Shown here piece by piece: positions 19,010-26,563 of a stretch of 42,007 nt of DNA. The position numbers and the translations under genes were made by a program. Numbering within the stretch: position 1 is the stretch's first letter; every line of letters starts with the position of its first letter. Under the pieces are notes generated by a model, which had not been told where the DNA came from, ran no database searches, and saw nothing but the letters and a program-made list of their open reading frames with translations. This DNA comes from Campylobacteraceae bacterium (lineage in GTDB: Bacteria; Campylobacterota; Campylobacteria; Campylobacterales; Sulfurovaceae), in the NCBI GenBank assembly GCA_027038295.1, contig JALVXD010000132.1, positions 1 to 42,007 on the forward strand, read 5' to 3'.

Positions 19010-19810
19010 TTACTCATCATCCCCTATAATCAAGCTATTACAATCAACTAAATGTTTATCCAAAGTATCTTTGTCTGCATCACCTAAAACATAGTTGTTA
19101 TAGTAGTAACACTGTCTAAACTCTTCTTCGTCATTATAAAGTATCTTCCAAAATCCTTTTGAAACAGCTATTCGATTCGCTCCAATATACTTAGGTTTTT
19201 CATCAAATACCACACCGTTAATTACACTTAACTCTCCTAAAGTTGCAGCAACCAAACGCTCTTGATACTCTGCTTTTATCCAAAAGTATCGGTTTACATT
19301 GGGGTCTTGTGGAACAATATTTGCCAAGGAATAGATAATCTTTAAATCCTCTTCATTATAGTCAAAATCAGCATCAGGAGCCAAATGCCCTCTATCATAG
19401 CCACTTCTAGTATAATCACTATCGAGAACCTGATACTCTTTTGGAACCTCTCTTTCTCTATAAAAACGTGGTCGCTCAACGATATTGACCTTATTAATCA
19501 ACTCTCCATCGAGGGTATATGCCACATACTTTGCCGATTTATAACCATAGTCATAACAAATAGAGAGCAGACTACCTGTAGAAAACTCTTTTTCTAAAAC
19601 TTGGTCACAGTTGGTATCGTTGATGAAATTGTCAAGATTTATAGTTTTGTTTACTTCTACCGTATCTGTGCTATTATTAATATCTGGACTTTTTATACTA
19701 CTATTGGCATCGGGAGATGAACTCTCATTTATATCTGATATCTCTACTGTACCACAGCCAGTAAATCCTAAAAGTAGTAAAAATACTAAACTAAATTTTA
19801 ATGATTCCAT
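19010..19810 (-). CDS. DNA/RNA non-specific endonuclease (DRGH family), lipoprotein
   Basis: 266 residues. The signal FSLVFLLLLGFTGC predicts lipidation at Cys19. A low-complexity Ser/Asp/Asn linker (about 24-65) leads to a NUC1-type nuclease domain with the catalytic motif DRGH (139-142) in SGYDRGHLAPDAD and the metal-binding Asn in NIVPQDPNVNR. The enzyme would sit on the cell envelope and could degrade external nucleic acid for nutrients, uptake or competition. Its start overlaps the end of the upstream gene by 13 bp, so the two are one unit. No immunity gene is visible, as expected for an exported enzyme without a toxin delivery domain. Confidence 0.88.
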   Translation of the reverse strand: MESLKFSLVFLLLLGFTGCGTVEISDINESSSPDANSSIKSPDINNSTDTVEVNKTINLDNFINDTNCDQVLEKEFSTGSLLSICYDYGYKSAKYVAYTLDGELINKVNIVERPRFYREREVPKEYQVLDSDYTRSGYDRGHLAPDADFDYNEEDLKIIYSLANIVPQDPNVNRYFWIKAEYQERLVAATLGELSVINGVVFDEKPKYIGANRIAVSKGFWKILYNDEEEFRQCYYYNNYVLGDADKDTLDKHLVDCNSLIIGDDE

Positions 19811-20403
19811 AATGCTTTCATTTTTCTTTTTAGTGCTTTTTTAACTTCTTCTATAAGGACTTTTCCCTCTTCGTTAAAAATAAAAGTAGCCTTATACTTC
19901 TCTTCTACAGCCTTTACATAACTTTGTAGTTGTTCTTTTTCCTTTTGAGTTTTAGGGGCATGAAAAAGGTACTCCATACCACTCTCATTGTCATACTTTT
20001 TCTTTGTCTCTTCAACATAAACTTTACCCTCTATTAACTCTAGTTTTCCAGAATCTAAAATTTTATAATGCTGAATCCTAGCTCCATATGGTGACAAATT
20101 GGCTTTACCTCGTCTCGTCCACATAGTATAAAAAGTAATGGTATCACCTGATATTTCATAACTCCCATTAACCATACTTTTAGAAGAACAACCACCTGTA
20201 GAGTCTGATAGCACAAAGCTTAGAAGAAAGGTTAGGTTACTATTTTGTTCTTCTTTATAAAGCTTTAACACCTCTCCTTTGCTATCATAGTCAGCATAAT
20301 GCTCTTTAACAAGAGAAAAGTCATTATTGTTAATAGTTACATGCTCTAATGAAGCAGAAAAAAGTTGCATAAAAAATAGCGATAAGATAAAGATTGTTTT
20401 CAT
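19798..20403 (-). CDS. Hypothetical secreted protein, partner of the DRGH nuclease
   Basis: 201 residues. A cleavable signal (MKTIFILSLFFMQLFSAS) predicts export. The mature part is beta-rich in the middle (GSYEISGDTITFYTMWT, HYKILDSGKLELIEGKVYVEE) and ends in a long charged helix (EKEQLQSYVKAVEEKYKA). No domain was recognised. GGGGAG precedes the ATG. It overlaps the nuclease gene by 13 bp, suggesting co-translation. A chaperone or inhibitor role for the nuclease is possible but only inferred from position. Confidence 0.7.
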   Translation of the reverse strand: MKTIFILSLFFMQLFSASLEHVTINNNDFSLVKEHYADYDSKGEVLKLYKEEQNSNLTFLLSFVLSDSTGGCSSKSMVNGSYEISGDTITFYTMWTRRGKANLSPYGARIQHYKILDSGKLELIEGKVYVEETKKKYDNESGMEYLFHAPKTQKEKEQLQSYVKAVEEKYKATFIFNEEGKVLIEEVKKALKRKMKALWNH

Positions 20404-20453
20404 AAATTACTCCCCAAAAAGTAATCATAGCATAATTTTTTATCTAAGTATAG

Positions 20454-20468
20454 TAGACTTCTTGCATA
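20454..20468. repeat. 15-bp direct repeat, right copy
   Basis: TAGACTTCTTGCATA, same orientation as 18989-19003. On the minus strand it is followed one base later by TATACT, parallel to the left copy. The two copies bracket the two-gene nuclease unit. Confidence 0.6.
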
Positions 20469-20552
20469 TTTTTTACCGTTTAAGCATTATTTAACAATTT
20501 TAAATATATAATAACACCAAGACAAAGTATATACCTCCTTAAAAGTTATAGT

Positions 20553-20620
20553 TTGTCTTAATTAAACAACTTATATATTATACTTGGTGATAAATTTTTC
20601 TTTGTTTTCTATTTATCACC
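20553..20620 (+). promoter_or_regulatory. Promoter-like site followed by a 10-bp hairpin in the 20403/alr gap
   Basis: The gap of 296 nt between divergent genes has TTGTCT (20553-20558), a 17-nt spacer and TATTAT (20576-20581). Then GGTGATAAAT (20586-20595) pairs perfectly with ATTTATCACC (20611-20620), followed by T-rich sequence. As both neighbours read away from it, this is not a gene-end terminator. It could be an operator, a structured leader for alr or a small RNA. Nothing else stands out in the gap except the direct repeat and the alr -10. Confidence 0.4.
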
Positions 20621-20688
20621 ATATTTTCTTTTCATTCTTCCCTCTTACAATCTACCATATCACTCATTATTTTCAAGTTCCTTTTAGC

Positions 20689-20694
20689 TATAAT
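20689..20694 (+). promoter_or_regulatory. -10 element directly before alr
   Basis: TATAAT ends 5 nt before the alr ATG at 20700. No Shine-Dalgarno sequence is present, so a leaderless transcript is predicted. Confidence 0.55.
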
Positions 20695-20699
20695 TCAGC

Positions 20700-21701
20700 A
20701 TGGCATTTATAAAAATAAACAAAGAAAATTTCTTTCATAATCTATCTAAATTTACAAAAAAAACAGGTTCAAAAAACAGCATTGCTATTGTACTAAAAGA
20801 CAACGCCTATGGTCATGGCTTAGAACTTATGGCAAAACTTTCAGCTGAGTTTGGACTTACACAAGCTGTGGTTCGCACTTATGATGAGGCTCAAAAAATC
20901 AAAAAATATTTTAAACAGATACTCATCTTAGGTGACAAAGCTATTGTAGATGACTCTTGCTCTTTTGCACTTAATAGCTTAGAAGATATAAAAAAAGCTC
21001 AAATAGGCTCTATGGTTGAACTAAAAGTCGATACAGGAATGCACCGAAACGGTATAGCTATAGGTGAAATAGAAGAGGCTCTACAACTCATAAAAGAAAA
21101 AGAGCTTATTGTAAAAGGGCTAATGACCCACAACCGTTCAGCCGATGAATTAAGCTCTGAACTCTTTTGGCAACAAAAAAACTTTGAAAAAGCCGTAGGT
21201 GTGACCATGTCACACGTCAAAACCATACGTATTCACTCTTATAACTCTGCCACATCATTACGTCTCCCCTGCAATAACGAAGATATTATTCGCTTAGGCA
21301 TCGGAGCATACGGCTACTCTGAACTACCTGCTATTTACGATACCTTAGAATTAAAACCTGTTCTCTCACTCTGGGCAAAAAAAGTCTCAACAAGAGAGCT
21401 AAAAAAAGGGGAAAGAGTAGGATATGGTGGTCAATTCACAGCCCCAAAAAATATGACTGTCTCTACTTACGACTTAGGTTATGGTGATGGGTGGATGAGA
21501 AGTAACAGTTTTGAGCCATTTATTACGGCTGAAGGAGTACCTATCCTTGGTCGTGTTTCTATGGATTATGTTATTTTAGAGTCTACTAAAGATGAAGTGT
21601 GTATTTTTAATGATGCTTTAAGTGCAGGAAAAGCGTTGGGTACTATCTCTTATGAGCTTATGACACAACTACATACAGATATAAAAAGAGTGGTTATTTA
21701 A
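20700..21701 (+). CDS. alr: Alanine racemase (PLP)
   Basis: 333 residues, short but normal for this phylum. The PLP lysine is Lys33 in [10 protein letters not shown]; the second catalytic residue is Tyr242 in [29 protein letters not shown] and LGRVSMDYV are further family motifs. It makes D-alanine for peptidoglycan. The start is fixed by alignment to the family N-terminus ([14 protein letters not shown]). There is no ribosome site and TATAAT lies 5 nt upstream. It overlaps the convergent gene by 8 bp. Confidence 0.95.
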   Translation: MAFIKINKENFFHNLSKFTKKTGSKNSIAIVLKDNAYGHGLELMAKLSAEFGLTQAVVRTYDEAQKIKKYFKQILILGDKAIVDDSCSFALNSLEDIKKAQIGSMVELKVDTGMHRNGIAIGEIEEALQLIKEKELIVKGLMTHNRSADELSSELFWQQKNFEKAVGVTMSHVKTIRIHSYNSATSLRLPCNNEDIIRLGIGAYGYSELPAIYDTLELKPVLSLWAKKVSTRELKKGERVGYGGQFTAPKNMTVSTYDLGYGDGWMRSNSFEPFITAEGVPILGRVSMDYVILESTKDEVCIFNDALSAGKALGTISYELMTQLHTDIKRVVI

Positions 21702-22056
21702 ACCAAACTCCATCTACATGGGCTTTTGCAAGTTCTTCTATCTCTAAATCTTTAGAGATAACGCCTAAAATTTGAGAGTCAAACAGGTAGTTTTGGGCAA
21801 TAGGCATAAGCTCTTTGGCTAACTCTTTAGAAGCTTTTATATATTTTGCTCCAAATATATTGGCAAAAATAGTCTCTTTTATATCGCTTACATTAACCAT
21901 GTATGCTAAAGAGTTTGCCTTACAATACTTCATTAACTCTATATTGAAGTTTTCAATTTTTAGTGTAGAGTTTGCAGGTGTTTTTTTAATATCTTCTTGA
22001 TTCTCAACCACATAAAACTGTTCGGTCTCTATCCAAGGGTGTCCAAATATTTTCAT
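21694..22056 (-). CDS. Conserved hypothetical protein of the ribA-rsmG operon
   Basis: 120 residues, soluble, no signal. The alternation of strands and helices ([66 protein letters not shown]) looks like part of a beta/alpha barrel or Rossmann-like fold. No catalytic motif stands out. It starts 3 nt after the PP0621-family gene stop, with AAGAGG upstream, and is the last of four coupled genes after ribA. The function is unknown. Confidence 0.75.
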   Translation of the reverse strand: MKIFGHPWIETEQFYVVENQEDIKKTPANSTLKIENFNIELMKYCKANSLAYMVNVSDIKETIFANIFGAKYIKASKELAKELMPIAQNYLFDSQILGVISKDLEIEELAKAHVDGVWFK

Positions 22057-22059
22057 AAA

Positions 22060-22302
22060 CTATTTTAACCTCTTGGCTTTTTCTACACACTCAGTTGAAC
22101 AGTATGCTTTTTTATGATAGATAAGAGCATCATCTTCGGTCATGTAGGTTCCACAACTAGCACACTCAGAGGTTGCTTCGATTTCACCAAACTCATGCTC
22201 TGATTTTTTTGATTTTGCTTTGTCTATAAAGGGAATATTCCCACCCATTAATCTATAAATAAATCCTGCTATTACTGCAAAGATTATCAACTTTAATATC
22301 AT
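22060..22302 (-). CDS. PP0621-family small membrane protein with zinc-binding tail
   Basis: 80 residues. An N-terminal membrane helix (about 2-18) precedes a linker and a four-cysteine site, CASCGTYM and AYCSTEC, near the C-terminus. This layout is that of the PP0621 family, small proteins that probably bind zinc through a TRASH-like knuckle on the cytoplasmic or periplasmic face. The ATG overlaps the rsmG stop (ATGA). The role is not established. Confidence 0.8.
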   Translation of the reverse strand: MILKLIIFAVIAGFIYRLMGGNIPFIDKAKSKKSEHEFGEIEATSECASCGTYMTEDDALIYHKKAYCSTECVEKAKRLK

Positions 22303-22838
22303 TTTATCCCTTTTATATAGAGGTAATTTCTTCTATCTTTTTCAATTATATCATAATCTAAAGCATGCTTAACATCTTCTATTTCATCAAAAACACGTTC
22401 ACCCTTATAAAAGAGATACTTTGTATCTTTTGATTGTAGATGATGGGTAAGTTCAAGTAACATTCTAGTATCGGTCACAGCACGTGAACTAATAAGTCCA
22501 AATGGCTCATCATCAAAATCTTCTACACGCTCTTTTACGACAACTACATTGTTAAGCTCTAGCTCCATTGCCACATATTTTAAAAACAGAGCCCGTTTTT
22601 TTCGTGGTTCACAAAGTACTGTTTTTACATCAGAGTAAGCAATCGCTAAAATCAACCCAGGAAAACCAGCCCCTGTACCTACATCTAAAATCGAACTCGG
22701 CTTCTCTATAAATGTCGAAGGAAACAGAGAATCTTCAATATTTTTTTCAATATCAGCAGGCGTTTTTGCACCTGTTAAATTATGAATCTTATTCCACTCT
22801 AACAACAAGTCTCTGAATTTTTGTAATTTTTTTTCCAT
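22299..22838 (-). CDS. rsmG: 16S rRNA (guanine527-N7)-methyltransferase
   Basis: 179 residues, slightly shorter than the E. coli enzyme, as is usual in this phylum. The SAM-binding motif is LDVGTGAGFPG (51-61), preceded by WNKIHNLTGAK and followed by LCEPRKKRALFLKYVA and SSRAVTD. It methylates G527 of 16S rRNA. It starts 1 nt after the ribA stop without a clear ribosome site of its own, so translation probably relies on ribA. Confidence 0.95.
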   Translation of the reverse strand: MEKKLQKFRDLLLEWNKIHNLTGAKTPADIEKNIEDSLFPSTFIEKPSSILDVGTGAGFPGLILAIAYSDVKTVLCEPRKKRALFLKYVAMELELNNVVVVKERVEDFDDEPFGLISSRAVTDTRMLLELTHHLQSKDTKYLFYKGERVFDEIEDVKHALDYDIIEKDRRNYLYIKGIK

Positions 22839-22839
22839 A

Positions 22840-23406
22840 CTACAGTAAATGTCCCATCTGCTCTTTCTTAACTTTTAAATAACCTTCATTATAACTATTT
22901 GGCTTCATCTTAATCGGTATACGTTTTGTAATCTCTACATTTTTTAATGAATCTATTTTACTAGGATTATTAGTAAGAAGTTGAATCTTTTTAATATTAA
23001 AATAGTCTAAAATATACTCTACTATTTCATACGTTCTCTCATCTGCTTTAAAGCCTAGTTGATGATTTGCTTCTACCGTATCATAGCCTTTATCTTGCAG
23101 GGCATACGCATTTACCTTTCCTAAAAGCCCGATATTCCTTCCCTCTTGACGATGATAGATTATCATACCACCCTGTGAGGCAATAAGCTCTTGTGAAAAA
23201 GCCAACTGCTCTCCACAGTCACACTTTACCGAACCCAAAGCATCACCTGTTAAACACTCTGAATGTACTCGAACAATGGGGTTATCACTTAAATCATCTG
23301 TAAAAATAGCCAGATGTTCTTTATATCCCTCTTTAAAAGCTTGAATCTTAAATGTACCATACTTGGTTGGGAGTTTTGCAACTTTAGAAATATCAATTTG
23401 TCTCAT
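22840..23406 (-). CDS. ribA: GTP cyclohydrolase II
   Basis: 188 residues from the ATG at 23406; a TTG two codons upstream is in frame but less likely. Zinc ligands Cys51, Cys62 and Cys64 sit in HSECLTGDALGSVKCDCG. IIYHRQEGRNIGLLGKVNAYALQD is the catalytic region. It is a mono-functional enzyme without the DHBP synthase domain, opening riboflavin synthesis from GTP. A TATAAT ends 7 nt before the ATG and no ribosome site is present. It is first in the operon with rsmG and divergent from hemB. Confidence 0.95.
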   Translation of the reverse strand: MRQIDISKVAKLPTKYGTFKIQAFKEGYKEHLAIFTDDLSDNPIVRVHSECLTGDALGSVKCDCGEQLAFSQELIASQGGMIIYHRQEGRNIGLLGKVNAYALQDKGYDTVEANHQLGFKADERTYEIVEYILDYFNIKKIQLLTNNPSKIDSLKNVEITKRIPIKMKPNSYNEGYLKVKKEQMGHLL

Positions 23407-23413
23407 GGGCAAA

Positions 23414-23419
23414 ATTATA
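23414..23419 (-). promoter_or_regulatory. -10 element directly before ribA
   Basis: TATAAT, then TTTGCCC, then the ribA ATG. A start at the A of the ATG is predicted. The hemB promoter (TAAAAT near 23430) overlaps this region on the other strand. Confidence 0.55.
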
Positions 23420-23462
23420 TCAGTTTATGATAAAATTCAGCAAATTAAAATAAGGGAAAATT

Positions 23463-24434
23463 ATGTTTACCAGATTTAGACGAAAAAGACTCAACCCTGT
23501 GTTGAGAGACCTCCTGCAAGAGACCCATTTACGAGTAGATGATTTTATCTATCCTCTTTTCATTAAAAATGGAGAAGGAATCAAAAAAGAGGTTGACTCT
23601 ATGCCTGGTGTTTTCCAAATGAGCATTGATGAAATTTTAAAAGAGTGTGCAGTACTAAAATCTTTGGGACTTTACTCTATTATTCTCTTTGGTATTCCAG
23701 AGGTTAAGGACTCAGTCGGAAGTGATGCCATGTGTGACCATGGCATTATCGCTTCAAGCATACGTGCTATCAAAGAGGCTCATCCTAATATGTTTGTAGT
23801 CACCGACCTATGTTTTTGTGAATATACGGACCATGGTCATTGTGGTGTACTTGACCCCGTTTTAGAGACAGTTGATAATGACATTACTTTAACAAACCTA
23901 CAAAAACAAGCTATTGTTCATGCTAAAGCTGGAGCTGACATGATAGCACCAAGTGGTATGATGGATGGAATGATTACAGCCATAAGAGAAGGGCTTGATG
24001 CAGGAGGATACGCACATATACCTATTATGTCTTACTCTACTAAATTTTCATCTGCTTATTATGGTCCATTTAGAGATGTGGCTGAAAGCTCTCCTAGTTT
24101 TGGAGACAGACGTTCATACCAAATGAACCCTGCAAATAGAAAAGAGGCTATTTTAGAGAGTTTGGCTGATGAGGCAGAAGGTGCAGATATCTTAATGGTT
24201 AAACCAGCTCTTGCTTATTTAGACATTGTAAGAGACATAAAAGAGAACTCTTCTCTTCCACTGGCTATCTATAATGTGAGTGGTGAATACTCTATGTTAA
24301 AAATGGCTGCAAAAGCTGGGGTAATAGATTATGAAAAAGTAATGATGGAAACGATGATTGGTTTTAAACGAGCTGGAGCCGATATTATCATCAGCTATCA
24401 TGCGAAAGAGGTAGCTGAACTTTTAAATAAATAA
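23463..24434 (+). CDS. hemB: Porphobilinogen synthase (delta-aminolevulinate dehydratase)
   Basis: 323 residues. The Schiff-base lysines are Lys194 (YSTKFSSAYYGPF) and Lys247 (LMVKPALAYLD). The zinc cysteines in the form DLCFCEYTDHGHCG (117, 119, 127) mark the zinc-dependent class. It joins two ALA molecules to porphobilinogen. AAGGGAAAATT precedes the ATG. The gene is divergent from ribA, and argF and hemN follow 3 kb downstream. Confidence 0.97.
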   Translation: MFTRFRRKRLNPVLRDLLQETHLRVDDFIYPLFIKNGEGIKKEVDSMPGVFQMSIDEILKECAVLKSLGLYSIILFGIPEVKDSVGSDAMCDHGIIASSIRAIKEAHPNMFVVTDLCFCEYTDHGHCGVLDPVLETVDNDITLTNLQKQAIVHAKAGADMIAPSGMMDGMITAIREGLDAGGYAHIPIMSYSTKFSSAYYGPFRDVAESSPSFGDRRSYQMNPANRKEAILESLADEAEGADILMVKPALAYLDIVRDIKENSSLPLAIYNVSGEYSMLKMAAKAGVIDYEKVMMETMIGFKRAGADIIISYHAKEVAELLNK

Positions 24435-24458
24435 AGAGAGATTATTTTCTCTCTTTAT
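24431..24458. terminator. Shared terminator of hemB and the convergent gene
   Basis: ATAAAGAGAG and CTCTCTTTAT form a perfect 10-bp stem around ATTATTTT. It covers the hemB stop codon and the last codons of the convergent gene. On the minus strand the stem runs into a T-rich stretch, so it should work best for that gene. Confidence 0.6.
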
Positions 24459-24981
24459 CAATCTCTGCTGTTAATTTTGCTAAATCTTCTATATATTTGC
24501 TTTCTGTATGATTGGGTAGAGAACCAATAGGTTCCTCTATACTTTTACTCTTTTTTGAAACGTCACTTTCACTTTTAGACATATCAATTTTTATTTTATC
24601 TGCCAAATCATTAACATCTAAACTTCTTGATTTTGGTAACTCATTTAATGACTTAACAACAGTTTTTTTAACCTCTTTATCTTTAATTTTATTTGTTATA
24701 ATTTTATTTTCTTTTTGAACAGGTTCAGTAGCTTCACTTGTTACCTTTAGCTCATCGTCTGATATACTTTCAACTGCAGTTTGTAGTTCTGAAGTTTTAC
24801 TATTCATATTCGTTATGTAATTATATCCAAAAATTGAAAGAGCAATAATCATAGCCAACAACAATAAAATTATTAATATTGAGCCTACATGAGATGGGCT
24901 CTCTTCTGCATCATTATTTAGTATTTGAGATTTATAGGCTTCACAAAAATCAGCTTCATCTTCTTTATTGTTTTTAAACAA
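24442..24981 (-). CDS. Hypothetical single-pass membrane protein with lysine-rich periplasmic part
   Basis: 179 residues, TTG start supported by AAGGA 5 nt upstream. An acidic N-terminus (about 1-28) precedes one membrane helix (SILIILLLLAMIIALSIFGYNYI), then a long Lys/Ser/Glu-rich tail predicted to be disordered. The layout (short cytoplasmic end, one helix, extended charged tail) is that of cell-envelope spanning or SPOR-like proteins, but no SPOR or other domain is visible. It is encoded alone between hemB and the SPFH gene. Confidence 0.65.
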   Translation of the reverse strand: MFKNNKEDEADFCEAYKSQILNNDAEESPSHVGSILIILLLLAMIIALSIFGYNYITNMNSKTSELQTAVESISDDELKVTSEATEPVQKENKIITNKIKDKEVKKTVVKSLNELPKSRSLDVNDLADKIKIDMSKSESDVSKKSKSIEEPIGSLPNHTESKYIEDLAKLTAEIDKERK

Positions 24982-25208
24982 GTTGTTCCTTTATTTAGAA
25001 TATATTTTTAATTTATTTTTAATTTAATATGATTATTTTAACATAAAAATTACTAAAATCTCTTTTAAATCACATTTTTTACATATTTGTTACCACAGAA
25101 CCCTATTTGTTTGATATAATACTAAGAATTAAATAATTCAACGCAGATAATGTTATTTTATACATTTATTTGTGTTATTATAACTTAAATTAAAGGGAGA
25201 AAAACATT

Positions 25209-26108
25209 ATGGATGCAGCAACATTTTGGATGATAGTTGTTTTTGCTATTATCTCTATAGCCGTTGTAATTAACTATACTATTGGGTTTCAAGGTATGTT
25301 ACCTGTTATAATAGTAGATTCACAAAAAGCGATGGTTATTGATAACCGTTTGGGAAAAGATAGGGTTATTACTGAAGGTATTAATCGTTATCTACCATGG
25401 GTAGAGATAATAGTCGATGAAATTAGCTTAAAAGAACACCCCGTTGATCCACCTGAACAAGAGATTATTACACAAGACAACATAAATATAATTGTTGACA
25501 TGATAGCAACAATTAAAGTAGTTGACCCCATTAAAGCTGTTATGGATATAGATGACTACGAAGCTGCTGTCAAAAGCCTAGTGATGAGTACTACACTTAG
25601 TAAATTAGGAAAAATGAATTTCTCTGATATTCAAAAACAACAAGATGAAATATCTACAGATATTCGTACCCACATGAAAGAAGATTGTGCACGTTGGGGA
25701 ATTAAAGTTGTACTTGTTAAATTTGAAAATATCACTCCTCCTGCATCTATAAAAGAAGCCATGGAAAAAGAGATTGTTGCAGAGAAAGAGACAAGAGCTG
25801 CTATTCTTAAGGCAGAAGGAGATCATAAAGTACATGAGCTTCATGCAGATGGAGAACGTGTTCTAATTGAAAAACGAGCTGAGGCAACCCATAAAGTCAT
25901 CAAAGACTTAAAAGATTTAATGCCTGATTTATCAGATGAAAAGATTATGCAATTTTTAACAAAAACTGCTTATATTGACTCCATGAAAGAGCTATCTTCA
26001 TCTTCTAATTCCAAGTTTGTTCTATATCCAACAGATGTACAACAACCTATGGAAAAAGTCATGAATGCTGAGTATATGACACGCAATATACCTAGCGATA
26101 TAAAATAA
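25209..26108 (+). CDS. SPFH/band-7 protein (slipin/prohibitin-like)
   Basis: 299 residues. An N-terminal membrane helix (about 5-27) is followed by the SPFH domain (QGMLPVIIVDSQKAMVIDNRLGK, ITEGINRYLPWVEIIVDEISLKEHPVDPPEQE, TQDNINIIVDMIATIKVVDP) and a charged helix (KEAMEKEIVAEKETRAAILKAEGD) that drives oligomerisation. Such proteins form membrane rings or rafts, often regulating proteases. No NfeD partner is next to it; instead a small four-helix membrane protein follows after 19 nt and a PPP-type phosphatase after that. AAGGGAG precedes the ATG. Confidence 0.88.
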   Translation: MDAATFWMIVVFAIISIAVVINYTIGFQGMLPVIIVDSQKAMVIDNRLGKDRVITEGINRYLPWVEIIVDEISLKEHPVDPPEQEIITQDNINIIVDMIATIKVVDPIKAVMDIDDYEAAVKSLVMSTTLSKLGKMNFSDIQKQQDEISTDIRTHMKEDCARWGIKVVLVKFENITPPASIKEAMEKEIVAEKETRAAILKAEGDHKVHELHADGERVLIEKRAEATHKVIKDLKDLMPDLSDEKIMQFLTKTAYIDSMKELSSSSNSKFVLYPTDVQQPMEKVMNAEYMTRNIPSDIK

Positions 26109-26127
26109 TCAATAAAAAAGGAAAAAT

Positions 26128-26544
26128 ATGTTTTTTATAACAGGAATGTCAACATTTACATGGGTTCTACTTGCATACGTAGGTTTACATTTAGGACATG
26201 ATTATGTTAGTTACTTTAAAGGTTTAAGTCTTGACTCAATCATACTTACACATCATATTAGTCCAGAGAGAGACTTTGTAATAAGAGTACGAGAATTGTT
26301 TCTAATCATAGGTTCATTTGCACTCTTTATAGAGATAGCGAAAGCAGCTACATCTACTAAATTTGGTCCAACTGAAACACTTTTAAGCTTTATTATCTCA
26401 ATTGTTTTTGTTGTGATGTTTTTTATGGTTTCATGGGCACAAAATGCAACCTTCCTTATCTTAGCTATGATGTCTCTAATTGATGCTACAGGTGGATTTA
26501 TTATTGAGCTTAAAGCAGCTAAACGCGATATCTCTATTGGATAA
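26128..26544 (+). CDS. Hypothetical four-helix membrane protein
   Basis: 138 residues with about four hydrophobic helices: near 5-20, 55-72, 83-103 and 107-125. A short His-containing loop (SLDSIILTHHISPERDF) lies between the first two. No recognised family. AAAAAGGAAAAAT precedes the ATG. It is sandwiched between the SPFH gene (19 nt) and the phosphatase gene (19 nt), so it is probably the membrane partner of an SPFH complex. Confidence 0.75.
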   Translation: MFFITGMSTFTWVLLAYVGLHLGHDYVSYFKGLSLDSIILTHHISPERDFVIRVRELFLIIGSFALFIEIAKAATSTKFGPTETLLSFIISIVFVVMFFMVSWAQNATFLILAMMSLIDATGGFIIELKAAKRDISIG

Positions 26545-26563
26545 CGCTTAAGAAGGAGAAACT

